From positions 44,809 through 108,808 of the forward strand of contig JAXDAY010000033.1 of NCBI GenBank assembly GCA_034679345.1: a DNA stretch of 64,000 bases, given 5' to 3'. Positions 1-8,266 of the stretch are shown piece after piece. The stretch is from JAXDAY01 sp034679345 (GTDB taxonomy: Bacteria; Eisenbacteria; RBG-16-71-46; CAIMUX01; VGJL01). The translations under genes and the position numbers were made by a program. The notes under the pieces were generated by a model, which saw only the letters and a program-made list of their open reading frames with translations, was not told where the DNA came from and ran no database searches. How positions within the stretch are numbered: the stretch's first letter is position 1; each line of letters starts with the position of its first letter.

Positions 1-1497
1 GATTACGCGTACCGAATGGATCGCGACTTCGCGGGACCGGGACCGGGCGGGGGCCCCGCCGATCCGATGATCGCCGTGGGACCGGATCACGTCGTCACGG
101 CGATCAACACCCAGGTCGACATCTTCGCGAAGGACGGGACGAACCTCTACTCGACGGGCCAGATTCCCTTCTTCGGCCTGCCATCGAATACCTTCATCTT
201 CGATATGAAAGTGATCTACGACGAGGACAGCGACCGCTTCTACTGGCTCTCGATCTCGGTCAAGAACTCCGATTACACCTCCTACTTCCACCTGGCTGCA
301 TCGCTCTCCTCGAATCCCCTCGACGGCTGGTGGGTCTGGCAGCCCTTGCCGAATACGCTGGACAACAACTGGATCGACTACCCGGGACTGGGCGCGAGCG
401 ATCGCGCGATCTACCTGACGGGCAACTACGTCACCATCGGCTGGCCATTCCCCGATATTCACGATCAGACCCTCTGGGTCCTCGACAAGAGCCGCATCAC
501 GAACGGCCAGTCGCTCGCGGGGTACATCTACAACGATATGCAGGGAAATGACGGCGGTGATCCGTCCACGCTGATGCCCTCTCTCACCCACGGGATCCCG
601 GTCGGACCTGAGGGGTATGTCTGCGCCTTCCAGTACCAGACCCCGCCCGACCCGATCTACGGCCTCGTCTACGGCGTCGAGATCCCGGCGGCCTTCCCGG
701 ATGTCCCGCCCGTGATCGAGCGCAAATCGGTCGACCTCTCGAATCCCGGGATCATGGTCAACGCCGTGCAACAGGGAGGACCCGCGCTGATCCGTGGAGA
801 CAACCTCGGCTCGCCGCCGTTCCAGGTGGTCTTCCGGAACGGCCGGCTCTGGACCGCGACCGCCTACCAGGGGGGAGGCGGGACGCGCGTGCGCTATGTG
901 GAGTACAACGTCTCCACGTGGCCCACCGTCTCGGTGGCGAGCAGCGGCTTCTTCTGGGCGTCGACGCGCTACTACTACTGGCCGTCCATCACGGTCAATG
1001 CCTACTCCGACGCGATCATGAACTTCTGCAGCTCGGGATCCGCCGACTTCGTCGGGGCCCGCTGGACGGTGCGGTCGAGGGGCGAGACGGCCTTCGCGAG
1101 CAGCCGGTCCCTGATCGACGGCCGCGACTACTACGGTTCGAGCACGGACGACGAGAATGACGCCTATCGGTGGGGCGACTACTCCGGCGCCGCCGTCGAC
1201 CCCACGGGCCAGGGTTTCTGGATCTTCAACATGTATGCGGACACCAGGGTCGCGGACTCGGGGATCTGGAACACAGAGATCGGACATATCCCGCGCGCCG
1301 TCTTCGTGGATCGCTCCTACGTTGGCCCGGAGAGCGGGACCCGCAGCCAGCCATACAACACGATCGCCGAGGGACACTCCGCCGGCTTGCCGGGCAACGA
1401 CCTCGTCATTCGAACCGGCACTTATCCCGAGGCCGTGACTCTCACGCGATCGGTCCTTCTGATCGCCGACGGCGGCACCGTGGTGATCGGCCAGTAG
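1..1497 (+). CDS. Exported beta-propeller-like protein, 5' truncated
   Basis: The reading frame is open from the first base of the window, so the gene starts upstream; the first in-window ATG (position 16) is not a convincing start. About 498 residues are visible. They are rich in aromatic residues, Gly, Ser and Asp, with repeated W/Y-containing strands of the kind seen in secreted propeller or sialidase-like folds (for example IAVGPDHVVTAIN and the WNTEIG segment). The last 65 residues resemble the first coils of a right-handed parallel beta-helix (DUF1565-like: a phrase of the type SQPYNTIAEG followed by V-IRTGTYPEAVTL). No catalytic motif is recognised. The function is unknown; a cell-surface or secreted role is inferred from composition only. 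Confidence 0.6.
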   Translation, partial: DYAYRMDRDFAGPGPGGGPADPMIAVGPDHVVTAINTQVDIFAKDGTNLYSTGQIPFFGLPSNTFIFDMKVIYDEDSDRFYWLSISVKNSDYTSYFHLAASLSSNPLDGWWVWQPLPNTLDNNWIDYPGLGASDRAIYLTGNYVTIGWPFPDIHDQTLWVLDKSRITNGQSLAGYIYNDMQGNDGGDPSTLMPSLTHGIPVGPEGYVCAFQYQTPPDPIYGLVYGVEIPAAFPDVPPVIERKSVDLSNPGIMVNAVQQGGPALIRGDNLGSPPFQVVFRNGRLWTATAYQGGGGTRVRYVEYNVSTWPTVSVASSGFFWASTRYYYWPSITVNAYSDAIMNFCSSGSADFVGARWTVRSRGETAFASSRSLIDGRDYYGSSTDDENDAYRWGDYSGAAVDPTGQGFWIFNMYADTRVADSGIWNTEIGHIPRAVFVDRSYVGPESGTRSQPYNTIAEGHSAGLPGNDLVIRTGTYPEAVTLTRSVLLIADGGTVVIGQ

Positions 1498-1584
1498 CGC
1501 CGGGGCCCCTCCCGTGGGCCGAGCGCCGGTCAGACGCTGGGGGGGCAAGGGGCCGAGAAACGCGGACCTTGTGCCGGACTGCGC

Positions 1585-3282
1585 TCAGTCTTCCCGCAGC
1601 TCGCCTTCGCCGGTGAGCCGGAAGGCGGACTCGCCCTTCCACATCAGATACCGTCTGTATCCTCCCGAGAGGTTTCGCGCCCTGAAACCTCTCTGGACGA
1701 GCGCCCTCGATGCCAAGTACCCCCGCAGGCCGACGTGGCAGAATACGAGCAGCTCCTTCTCGCGCGGCAGTTCATCGAGCCGGTCCCGCAGCTCATCCAG
1801 CGGGACGCAGATCGCGCCGGGGATCGTTCCATCCGAATGCTCCTCGAAGGTGCGGACATCCACCAGCAGCCGATCCGGCCCCACCGATGCGAGCTCCTCG
1901 GGCTCCCACAGGACAACGTCGGAGCGCAGCACATTGGAGGCGACGAATCCCGCCATATTCACTGCGTCCTTGGCGCTGCCGAACGGAGGGGCGTAGCACA
2001 GTTCGAGATCCTCGAGATCGAAGACCGTCAAACCACAGCGGATGGCGACGGCGAGCACGTCAATGCGCTTGTCCACGCCCGTCGCTCCGACGGCCTGCGC
2101 CCCCAGGACGCGTCCATCGGATGGACTGAAGAGCAGCTTCATGAAGATGGGGTGCGCGTCAGGGTAGTAAGCGGCATGGTCGGGCGGCTGGAGGTAGACC
2201 TTGCGATAAGGCTCCTGGCTTCGCAGCAGGCCGGTCTCCGTGAGGCCGGTCATGGCAAAGACGAGATCGAACACCTTGCAGATCGCGGTCCCTTGCGTGG
2301 CCTTGTAGGGGCGATCCCGCCCCATGATGTTCTCGGCCGCGATGCGGCCTTGACGGTTGGCCGGACCTGCCAGAGGGAGGAGGGCAGGTTGACTGGAGAT
2401 CAGGTTCCGCACCTCGACGGCGTCACCCACCGCCCAGATGTTCGGGTCGCTCGTGCGCATTCGATCATCGACCCGGATTCCCCCCGTGGCTCCAAGATCG
2501 AGACCCGCGTCTCTCGCCAGCTTCGTCTCGGGTCGAACGCCCACAGCCAGCAACGCGATTCCGCAGTCGACCCAGCCGCCGTCCGACAGCAGGGCGCGCA
2601 GCCGCTCTCCCCTGGGTTCGAAAGCCTCGATGGATCTGCCCAGACGAAGCTCGACTCCCTGGCGCAGCAACTCCGCCTGGAGAGGGGTCGCCATCTCGGG
2701 GTCGGCCATCGCGAGCACCTGGTCCAGCTTCTCCACCAGCGTCACGGCCAAGCCCCGATGGCGCAGAGCCTCCGCCATCTCCAATCCGATGTAGCCTGCG
2801 CCCGCGATCAGGGCCGTCCGCTTCACGGTGGCATCCAGGGCACGCAAGATCGCATCCATATCGGCCATGTTCCGAAGGGTGAACACGCGGGGATCCTCGA
2901 TCCCAGGAATGGCCGGACGGATCGGCTCTGCGCCGGGACTCAACACGAGGGCGTCATAGGGCTGGCGATACTCTCGCCCGTCCCGGAGGCTTCTCACCGA
3001 GATCTCCCGCGCTCGACGATCGATCGCCAGCACTTCAGTCTCGACCCGCACATCGATGTCATAGCGTGCGAACAGACTCTCCGGAGTCTGGACGATGAGT
3101 CGCTTGCGCTCCTGGATGATGCCGCCTATGTGGTATGGGAGGCCGCAGTTGGCGAAGGATACATGGGATCCTCGCTCGAACAGCACGATCTCCGCCTCCT
3201 CGGACAACCGGCGCGCGCGGGCGGCTGCGGATGCGCCGCCCGCGACACCACCAATGATCAGGATCCGCTTGGGTCCGGACAT
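1585..3282 (-). CDS. CoA-disulfide reductase / rhodanese fusion (FAD-dependent)
   Basis: This 565-residue protein is an NAD(P)H- and FAD-dependent pyridine-nucleotide-disulfide oxidoreductase of the CoADR/persulfide-reductase group. The N-terminus has the FAD-binding GGVAGGAS loop, and the single redox Cys46 lies in SFANCGLPYH, which is the CoA-disulfide-reductase signature rather than a CxxC pair. A second dinucleotide fold (AGAGYIGLEMAEAL) follows near residue 160. Residues about 465-560 form a rhodanese domain with active-site Cys515 in VFCHVGLRG. The ATG at 3282 is chosen because GGGAAG lies six bases before it; a TTG two codons earlier is less likely. It lies 112 bases downstream of the peroxiredoxin on the same strand, so it probably reduces low-molecular-weight disulfides or persulfides and may support that peroxidase (inference). 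Confidence 0.85.
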   Translation of the reverse strand: MSGPKRILIIGGVAGGASAAARARRLSEEAEIVLFERGSHVSFANCGLPYHIGGIIQERKRLIVQTPESLFARYDIDVRVETEVLAIDRRAREISVRSLRDGREYRQPYDALVLSPGAEPIRPAIPGIEDPRVFTLRNMADMDAILRALDATVKRTALIAGAGYIGLEMAEALRHRGLAVTLVEKLDQVLAMADPEMATPLQAELLRQGVELRLGRSIEAFEPRGERLRALLSDGGWVDCGIALLAVGVRPETKLARDAGLDLGATGGIRVDDRMRTSDPNIWAVGDAVEVRNLISSQPALLPLAGPANRQGRIAAENIMGRDRPYKATQGTAICKVFDLVFAMTGLTETGLLRSQEPYRKVYLQPPDHAAYYPDAHPIFMKLLFSPSDGRVLGAQAVGATGVDKRIDVLAVAIRCGLTVFDLEDLELCYAPPFGSAKDAVNMAGFVASNVLRSDVVLWEPEELASVGPDRLLVDVRTFEEHSDGTIPGAICVPLDELRDRLDELPREKELLVFCHVGLRGYLASRALVQRGFRARNLSGGYRRYLMWKGESAFRLTGEGELRED

Positions 3283-3394
3283 CGACAACTTCCCGATGAC
3301 GAGCCACCATGGAACTCATGCATCTCAGGAGTTGCGGGGCCTCCATCGAGGACCGTCGGATTGGATCCGGAGCGAGTGGAGGCGGTCAATCGTC

Positions 3395-4000
3395 TCAGGG
3401 CTTCCACTTCGTCCAGACCTTTCCTACGAGGTCGGGTCCGGGCTTGAGCGTTGGCTGCCCGGGTTGCCACCCCGATGGAGCCACCTCGCCCGTCTTGCGG
3501 ACATGCTGGTAGGCCTTGACCTGCCGGATCAGTTCGTCAGGGTTGCGTCCGACTTCCGGCGTGAGGACCTCCATCGCCCGGATCACGAAGTCGGGATCGA
3601 TGATGAACCGCCCCCGGATATCGACGCCGGCCTCTTCGTCGTAGACCCCGTAAACCGTGCCGATCTTGCCGCCGGCATCGGAGAGCATCGGGAACGGGAC
3701 CCCTCCATCCAGCATCTTGGCGAGCTCGGCCTCCTGCCAGATCTTGTGGATGAAACGGCTGTCGGTGCTTACAGCAAAGACCTCGACGTCCAATGACTTC
3801 AACTCACCGTAACGGGCGGCGACCGCCGCCAGCTCCGTCGGTCAGACGAAGGTGAAATCGCCCGGATAGAAGCAGAGGACGATCCAGCGTCCCTTGTATT
3901 CCGATAGCCTCACTGTCTTGAAACCCGCTCCGTCGACGAATGCGTTGGCCTCGAAGTCCGGAGCTTCTCCGCCCACACGCGCGGTCATCACCTCCAGCAT
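3395..4000 (-). CDS. Peroxiredoxin with in-frame TGA at the catalytic Cys (probable selenoprotein)
   Basis: The frame encodes a 201-residue AhpC/Prx-family thiol peroxidase interrupted by one TGA at 3844-3842. The codons before it read FYPGDFTFV and those after it PTELAAV. In this family the residue at the TGA is the peroxidatic Cys of the motif PxxxTxxC, so the codon is exactly where selenocysteine (Sec53) would sit, and the frame continues intact for 148 further codons. A GC-rich hairpin lies directly downstream (see separate entry). The usual resolving Cys in GEVCP is replaced (GEVAPSGW), so this is a 1-Cys (1-Sec) type. Start: ATG at 4000 has an excellent GGGAGGAGGA site; an upstream in-frame ATG at 4111 also has AGGAGGG and would add 37 residues. 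Selenoprotein peroxiredoxins are known in anaerobes. No sel genes are in the window. Confidence 0.82.
3815..3830 (-). promoter_or_regulatory. Candidate bacterial SECIS hairpin
   Basis: On the mRNA strand, directly after the in-frame UGA, bases 15-30 (counting U of UGA as 1) form a six-base-pair stem, GGCGGC with GCCGCC, closed by the four-base loop GGUC. Below one mismatch a further A-U, G.U and C-G extend the stem. The loop starts about 17 bases after the UGA and has G in its first two positions followed by U, which fits the described bacterial SECIS layout (apical loop 16-37 bases downstream, G early in the loop). Folding by eye only; a GC-rich gene can form such stems by chance. Confidence 0.6.
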
Positions 4001-4305
4001 TGTTCCTCCTCCCTCGGTTGCCGATCCTCGCGATCCCTGGACCGCGTGCTTGGGCATTGACGGAACGGGACCGCGTGCAGGTTTGACACAGCCGTCTTTC
4101 ACTTCGGTCATTGTCGGCCCTCCTGGTTGGTCGCCTCACGCGCAGCATCTGGCATGCGCGCCTCTCTCGCCTCGGACATCGTAAAGCAGGGTCAAAGGCG
4201 TCCCGTCGAGCATGAGGATGAAACGGAGTCGCGCAGCCGAGGCTCCCCGGAACGCCAAGGGCCTCCGCCGGCGCGATCGGGACTCCCTGGACCGTGCCGA
4301 AAGAG

Positions 4306-4325
4306 TAATGCACATATGCTCGTAA
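4306..4325. promoter_or_regulatory. Operator-like motif, copy 1
   Basis: The sequence TAATGCACATATGCTC recurs, with two substitutions (TAATGCACGTATGTTC), about 100 bases away in the promoter of the DUF134 gene. Both copies lie in the intergenic region between the divergent peroxiredoxin and DUF134 genes. It may be the binding site of the DUF134 regulator controlling both directions (inference). Confidence 0.4.
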
Positions 4326-4400
4326 GATAACGCTCTGAGCGCGTAGCCGTCCAGATCTTTTCTCGCGATCCGACGCCGGCCGGGGCAGCCCTCTTCGTTC

Positions 4401-4429
4401 TTGACAGATAATGCACGTATGTTCACTAT
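4401..4429 (+). promoter_or_regulatory. Probable sigma-70 promoter with operator copy 2 in the spacer
   Basis: A perfect -35 box TTGACA (4401-4406) is followed after 17 bases by CACTAT (4424-4429), a moderate -10. The spacer contains the second copy of the repeated motif (TAATGCACGTATGTTC, 4409-4424), placing a putative repressor site exactly where RNA polymerase binds. The DUF134 start codon is 20 bases downstream. Confidence 0.5.
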
Positions 4430-4448
4430 GACATCAGGAGGTGGCCAG

Positions 4449-4832
4449 GTGCCAAGACCATTCTGCAACAGGAGGATCGCCGGCCGTCCGGCCGCCTCGA
4501 TCTTCAAGCCGATCGGAGTCCCGATCGCCCGGCTGGAGGAAGTCGTGATGACCCTCGACGAATTCGAGGCAATCCGGTTGGCGGATCTCGACGGGCTTTA
4601 CCAGGAGAATGCGGCCGAGAAGATGAGAATCTCACGGCCCACCTTCAGCAGGATCGTCGACTCGGCCCACCGCAAAATCGCCGATGCTCTCGTGCACGGC
4701 AAGTCCCTCCGCATCGAAGGGGGGCCGATCCACATGGGGGCGCCTCGATGTTGCAGGTTGCACGACCGTGCGGCCCGAGGACAGGCTGCAGGCGCTCGCG
4801 GCAAGACTCAACCAAAGGGGAAGTCACAATGA
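4449..4832 (+). CDS. DUF134 family DNA-binding protein
   Basis: 127 residues. The core from RPFCNRRI through the helix-turn-helix segment (AAEKMRISRPTFSRIVDSAHRKIADAL, about residues 52-78) matches the DUF134 family, predicted transcriptional regulators often found next to NifX/NifB-type proteins. The GTG at 4449 is chosen because AGGAGG lies seven bases upstream and the protein then begins VPRPFCNRR as in relatives; the longer reading would start inside the promoter. The C-terminal tail is basic and Cys-containing (CCRLHDRAARGQ). It overlaps the next gene by four bases (ATGA), indicating translational coupling. It probably autoregulates through the repeated motif upstream (inference). Confidence 0.8.
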   Translation: MPRPFCNRRIAGRPAASIFKPIGVPIARLEEVVMTLDEFEAIRLADLDGLYQENAAEKMRISRPTFSRIVDSAHRKIADALVHGKSLRIEGGPIHMGAPRCCRLHDRAARGQAAGARGKTQPKGKSQ

Positions 4833-5203
4833 ATATCTGCATTCCCGTCGAAGACGATCGAGGGCTCATGAGCCCGGTATGCGCCCACTTCGGCTCGGCT
4901 CCATACTTCTTGATCGTCGATGTCGAGAGCGGCGCCTGCCGCGCCATCGCGAACGGCAACCAGCATCATGGCCACGGCATGTGCACGCCGCTCGCCGCTC
5001 TCAGCGGTGAGCGAATCGACGCCCTCGCGGTCGGAGGGATCGGTGCGGGAGCGCTGGGCAAGCTGCGCGCCGCGGGGATCCAGGTCTTCCTGTCCGAGTG
5101 GGCCACCGCCGAGGAGACCGTGACCGCGTGCAAGGCGGGAACGCTCCGCCCCATGACTCCCGAGACCGCGTGCGGCCAGCATCGCGGCCACCGCGGCCAG
5201 TAG
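4829..5203 (+). CDS. NifX-like dinitrogenase iron-molybdenum cofactor family protein
   Basis: 124 residues of the NifX/NafY/NifB-C-terminal-like family (Fe-Mo cofactor biosynthesis domain), with the family start MNICIPVEDDRG, the conserved H-F-G-x-A-P-Y-F block near residue 20, and ALAVGGIGAGALGKL in the second half. Small stand-alone members occur widely in non-nitrogen-fixing anaerobes and are thought to bind or carry iron-sulfur-type clusters. The His-rich segment NQHHGHGMC and the His/Cys tail (CGQHRGHRGQ) could bind metal. The ATG overlaps the DUF134 stop; AAAGGGGAAG upstream is the ribosome site. No nif structural genes are nearby, so a general metal/redox role with the DUF134 regulator is more likely. 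Confidence 0.78.
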   Translation: MNICIPVEDDRGLMSPVCAHFGSAPYFLIVDVESGACRAIANGNQHHGHGMCTPLAALSGERIDALAVGGIGAGALGKLRAAGIQVFLSEWATAEETVTACKAGTLRPMTPETACGQHRGHRGQ

Positions 5204-5219
5204 GGTCCTACGGGGCCAG

Positions 5220-5290
5220 ACGCGCGCGCCCGAGTCGTCCGGAGAGATGCGCGCGCCCGAGTCGTCCGGAGAGACGCGCGCGCCGGGATC
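5220..5290. repeat. 27-bp tandem repeat, about 2.5 copies
   Basis: The 27-base unit beginning ACGCGCGCGCCCGAGTCG occurs twice (5220-5246 and 5247-5273) with one base change, followed by a partial third copy. It fills the space between two convergent genes. No hairpin with a T-run is evident, so it is not clearly a terminator. Confidence 0.7.
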
Positions 5291-5295
5291 CTCGA

Positions 5296-5922
5296 TCAGT
5301 CCGCGTGACCCCCGCATGCCGCTGGGGCGACGCTCTCCGGCCCGTGTCCATCCAGCTGACCGTGCAGCCCCTCGATGAAGTGGATGTACTCGACATAGGC
5401 TTCCACATACTCTCGACCGGCATGGACGTTGTGGCTTGCGTGCTGCCTGCGCGCATGGGCGGTCGTGAACCTCTGATGGATGGCGTCGTGGATGGCCGTC
5501 GAGATCTCGTCGGCCAGCGCGTCGATATCGCCTGAGGCCAGCGCGGCATCGGCCGCCACGAAGGCGGGATCGATGGCGCCCGCGGGCTTGAGACCCGTGT
5601 ACGGAGCCCCTTCTCCCTGCCGGTGCACGCGGATCAGCGTTTCGAGGAAGTAGCGATCGGCCAGCTCGCGGACCTCCGGCGTCATCGCCCTCAGTTTGCG
5701 CGTCTGCTCGAACGTCTCGCGAATCTCCGCTTCATCTTCGGCCTGGACCCACTTGAGGACGGCGCCGACGTCTCCCGATTCGAGCGCGGCTCGCGCCTCG
5801 GGGACGATCGGCCCGTCGAGAGTGTCGCAATGAGCCGATGCCGGGCCGATCATCGAAACTGACAAGCCCGCGAGAAACGCGACCACGAGGGCGAGACGGC
5901 GGTCGTCTTTGGAGTTCTTCAT
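5296..5922 (-). CDS. DUF6448 family exported protein
   Basis: 208 residues with an N-terminal signal peptide (hydrophobic segment LALVVAFLAGLSVSMIGP, cleavage after ASA) followed immediately by HCDTLDGPIV, the hallmark start of DUF6448 proteins. The remainder is helical with His-rich stretches (HARRQHASHN, and HFIEGLHGQLDGHG near the C-terminus), suggesting metal binding in the periplasm. The ATG at 5922 is preferred because AAAGGAG lies eight bases upstream; an ATG 18 bases earlier overlaps that site. It lies just downstream of the NO reductase gene on the same strand and may be transcribed with it. The function of the family is unknown. Confidence 0.78.
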   Translation of the reverse strand: MKNSKDDRRLALVVAFLAGLSVSMIGPASAHCDTLDGPIVPEARAALESGDVGAVLKWVQAEDEAEIRETFEQTRKLRAMTPEVRELADRYFLETLIRVHRQGEGAPYTGLKPAGAIDPAFVAADAALASGDIDALADEISTAIHDAIHQRFTTAHARRQHASHNVHAGREYVEAYVEYIHFIEGLHGQLDGHGPESVAPAACGGHAD

Positions 5923-5949
5923 GACTGCGGCTCCTTTCATGATCCTGTA

Positions 5950-8256
5950 TCAGATTCGGGCCGTTTCTGTTGCGGTCCCCTTCACTGTTCTCTTCTCGAG
6001 CACGATGGCCGGCGCCCGCTCATAGCTGCGCCCCGTCAGGAGGCCCAGCATGAACCAGGCGAGGGCCGCGACACCGCTCAGGAAGACGACATCTCCGAGG
6101 AGTCGCATCCATCGCAGCAACTCGATGACCGGCTTCTGGAGAAACTCGGCGCTGCGCGCGTACCAGAGGCCATGTTCCACACTCGCCCAGGTCTGGGCGA
6201 GGCCGATCGGCAAGAGGCTCAGGATGACCATCAGCCCGAGTCCGATGTTCATCGCCCAGAACGAGTAGGCGAGCGGCTTCTCCTTCCACGCTCTCTCCCC
6301 GCCCAGGATGCGCGCCACCGCGAGCATGAGCCCGAGGGCCAGGAGCCCGTAGACCCCGAAGAGGGCGGTGTGGGCGTGGACCGGCGTCGTGTTGAGTCCC
6401 TGCATGTAGTAGAGGGCGATGGGCGGGTTGATGAGGAACCCGAAGAGCCCCGCGCCGACGAAGTTCCAGAACGCGACACCCACGAAGAATCGCAGAGGCC
6501 AGCGGTAACGTCGCATCCAGGGCGAGCTGTGCTCCATGCGATAGGTACGGAAGGCCTCGAGGCCGATCAGGATCAGCGGCACGACCTCGAGGGCGCTGAA
6601 GGTCGCTCCGATGGCAATGATCGAGACCGGCGTGCCGCTGAAGTAGAGGTGGTGGAACGTCCCGGGGATCCCCCCCAAGAGAAACAGCGCGCTCGAGGCG
6701 ATGACCGCGCCGCCGGCGTGCTTCGGGCTCACGAGACCCATGCGGGCGAAGATGAAGGAAAGCGCCGCGGTCGCGAAGACCTCGAAGAACCCTTCGACCC
6801 AGAGGTGGACGACCCACCAGCGCCAGTACTCCATCACCGAGAGATGCGTGCGCGCCCCGAAGAAGAATCCGGCGCCGTACATCAAGCCGATCGCGAGGGT
6901 CGCGCCGGTGAACATGAAGACGAGGCTGCGGCTCTCGTCGCGACGGCGCAGCGCGGGCCAGAGTCCCCGGAGCATCAGCCCCAGCCAGAGCACGAGGCCC
7001 ACGAAGAGGGCGATCTGCCAGGCGCGTCCGAGATCGACGTACTCGTATCCTTGATGGCCGAACCAGAACCCGGCGTCCAATCCCAGCTTCTGTTGGATCG
7101 AGAAGAACTGCCCCGCCAGGGAGCCCACCACGACCAGCAGGAGCGCCCCGAAGAGGACGTTCACGCCCAGTCGCTGGAATCGTGGCTCCCTTCCGCCCAC
7201 GGCGGGAGCAAGGAAGAGCCCGGCCGCCAGGAAGGCCGTCGCGATCCAGAAGACGCCGGTCTGCACGTGCCATGTCCGGGTGAGCGAGTAGGGGAGCCAC
7301 TGCGCGATCGGGATTCCGAAGAAGCTCTGTCCTTCGACGGTGTAGTGCGCCGTCAGAGTTCCCAGGATCACCTGCAGCCCGAAGACCCCGACCACGACCC
7401 CCAGGAACTTCGCGACCGCCCTCATGGAGTCGGTCGGTTGCAGACTGGCGAGCGGGTCGCTCGTCGGGGGGGTCACGGCCTCCCCATCGCCTCCGTGGAA
7501 CGCGCGCCACCAGACGAGGGCGCCGATGCCGGCCAGGAGGAGAAGGATGCTCACAAAGGACCATATGACATTCGCCGTCGTCGGCCGGTTGCCGATCAAC
7601 GGCTCGTGAGGCCAGTTGTTCGTGTAGCTCGTGGTGGTGCCGGGACGATCCGTCGCGCACGCCCAGCTCGTCCAGAAGAAGAAGTGGCTCAGAGCCTCGA
7701 GCCTCGCCGGGTCGCGGACGACGCCCTCGTGCATCGCGTAATCCTCGCGCAAAGCGCGCAGGGATGGATCGTCGCCATAGAGGGCGATATAGTGCTTCGC
7801 CACCGTCGCGACCGCCTCGGCTCGATCATCGCTGAGGCTGAGGATGCCGGTCGCCTTGTCGTAGGTATTCGTCCGCAGCTCGACGCGCAGGCGCTCCGTC
7901 AACCTGGCCTGCTGCTCGGGGCTCAGCTCGGAGAAGGGCGCTCCCTCCTCGCGCTGCGCCCAGAGATCGAGTAGCGCGATCGACTCGCGGTGCAGCCAGT
8001 CGGCCGACCAGTCGGGCGCCTGATAGGCGCCGTGGCCCCAGATGGAGCCCATCTGCTGGCCGCCCGTGCTCTGCCAGACCTGCTGGCCGTCAAGGATCTG
8101 ATCGCGGGTCATGAGGACCCGGCCGTCCGAGGCAACGACCTTCTCCGGCAGCGGGGGCGCCTGTCGATAGACTTCCCGACCGAAGAAGCCCAGCACCGTG
8201 AAAGTCGCGAAGAGCGTCCCTCCGAGTATGAGCCAGAGTCTCTTGTGGCTGATCAT
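5950..8256 (-). CDS. norB: Quinol-dependent nitric oxide reductase (qNOR)
   Basis: 768 residues. It reduces two NO to N2O with electrons from quinol in the inner membrane. The N-terminal membrane helix, the periplasmic cytochrome-like domain without a heme-c CxxCH motif, and the following 12-13 hydrophobic helices are the qNOR (NorZ) architecture. Heme/FeB ligands typical of the heme-copper superfamily are visible: the His in WWVVHLWVEGFFEVF, the paired His in PGTFHHLYFSG and the His in VHAHTALFGVYG; the Glu of VEGFFEV also fits. The start MISHKRLW at 8256 is chosen because GGAGACC lies just upstream; the longer open frame overlaps ric and is not needed. It lies 10 bases after ric in the same operon, so it detoxifies NO under NorR control. 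Confidence 0.93.
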   Translation of the reverse strand: MISHKRLWLILGGTLFATFTVLGFFGREVYRQAPPLPEKVVASDGRVLMTRDQILDGQQVWQSTGGQQMGSIWGHGAYQAPDWSADWLHRESIALLDLWAQREEGAPFSELSPEQQARLTERLRVELRTNTYDKATGILSLSDDRAEAVATVAKHYIALYGDDPSLRALREDYAMHEGVVRDPARLEALSHFFFWTSWACATDRPGTTTSYTNNWPHEPLIGNRPTTANVIWSFVSILLLLAGIGALVWWRAFHGGDGEAVTPPTSDPLASLQPTDSMRAVAKFLGVVVGVFGLQVILGTLTAHYTVEGQSFFGIPIAQWLPYSLTRTWHVQTGVFWIATAFLAAGLFLAPAVGGREPRFQRLGVNVLFGALLLVVVGSLAGQFFSIQQKLGLDAGFWFGHQGYEYVDLGRAWQIALFVGLVLWLGLMLRGLWPALRRRDESRSLVFMFTGATLAIGLMYGAGFFFGARTHLSVMEYWRWWVVHLWVEGFFEVFATAALSFIFARMGLVSPKHAGGAVIASSALFLLGGIPGTFHHLYFSGTPVSIIAIGATFSALEVVPLILIGLEAFRTYRMEHSSPWMRRYRWPLRFFVGVAFWNFVGAGLFGFLINPPIALYYMQGLNTTPVHAHTALFGVYGLLALGLMLAVARILGGERAWKEKPLAYSFWAMNIGLGLMVILSLLPIGLAQTWASVEHGLWYARSAEFLQKPVIELLRWMRLLGDVVFLSGVAALAWFMLGLLTGRSYERAPAIVLEKRTVKGTATETARI

Positions 8257-8266
8257 TGGAGGTCTC

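Noticed and set aside
1735..3447. 570-codon open frame antisense to the CoA-disulfide reductase
   Set aside because: High-GC shadow; no family features, and the opposite strand holds a clear enzyme. Similar shadows at 6172-7974 (+), 24176-25666 (+), 35539-37089 (-), 39629-41293 (+) and 51087-52700 (-) were rejected for the same reason.
3842..3844. In-frame stop read as a broken (pseudo) peroxiredoxin
   Set aside because: Frame is intact on both sides and the stop is exactly at the catalytic Cys with a hairpin downstream, which fits selenocysteine better than decay.
4401..4448. Longer start for the DUF134 protein
   Set aside because: The extra codons lie in the TTGACA promoter; the GTG at 4449 has the ribosome site.
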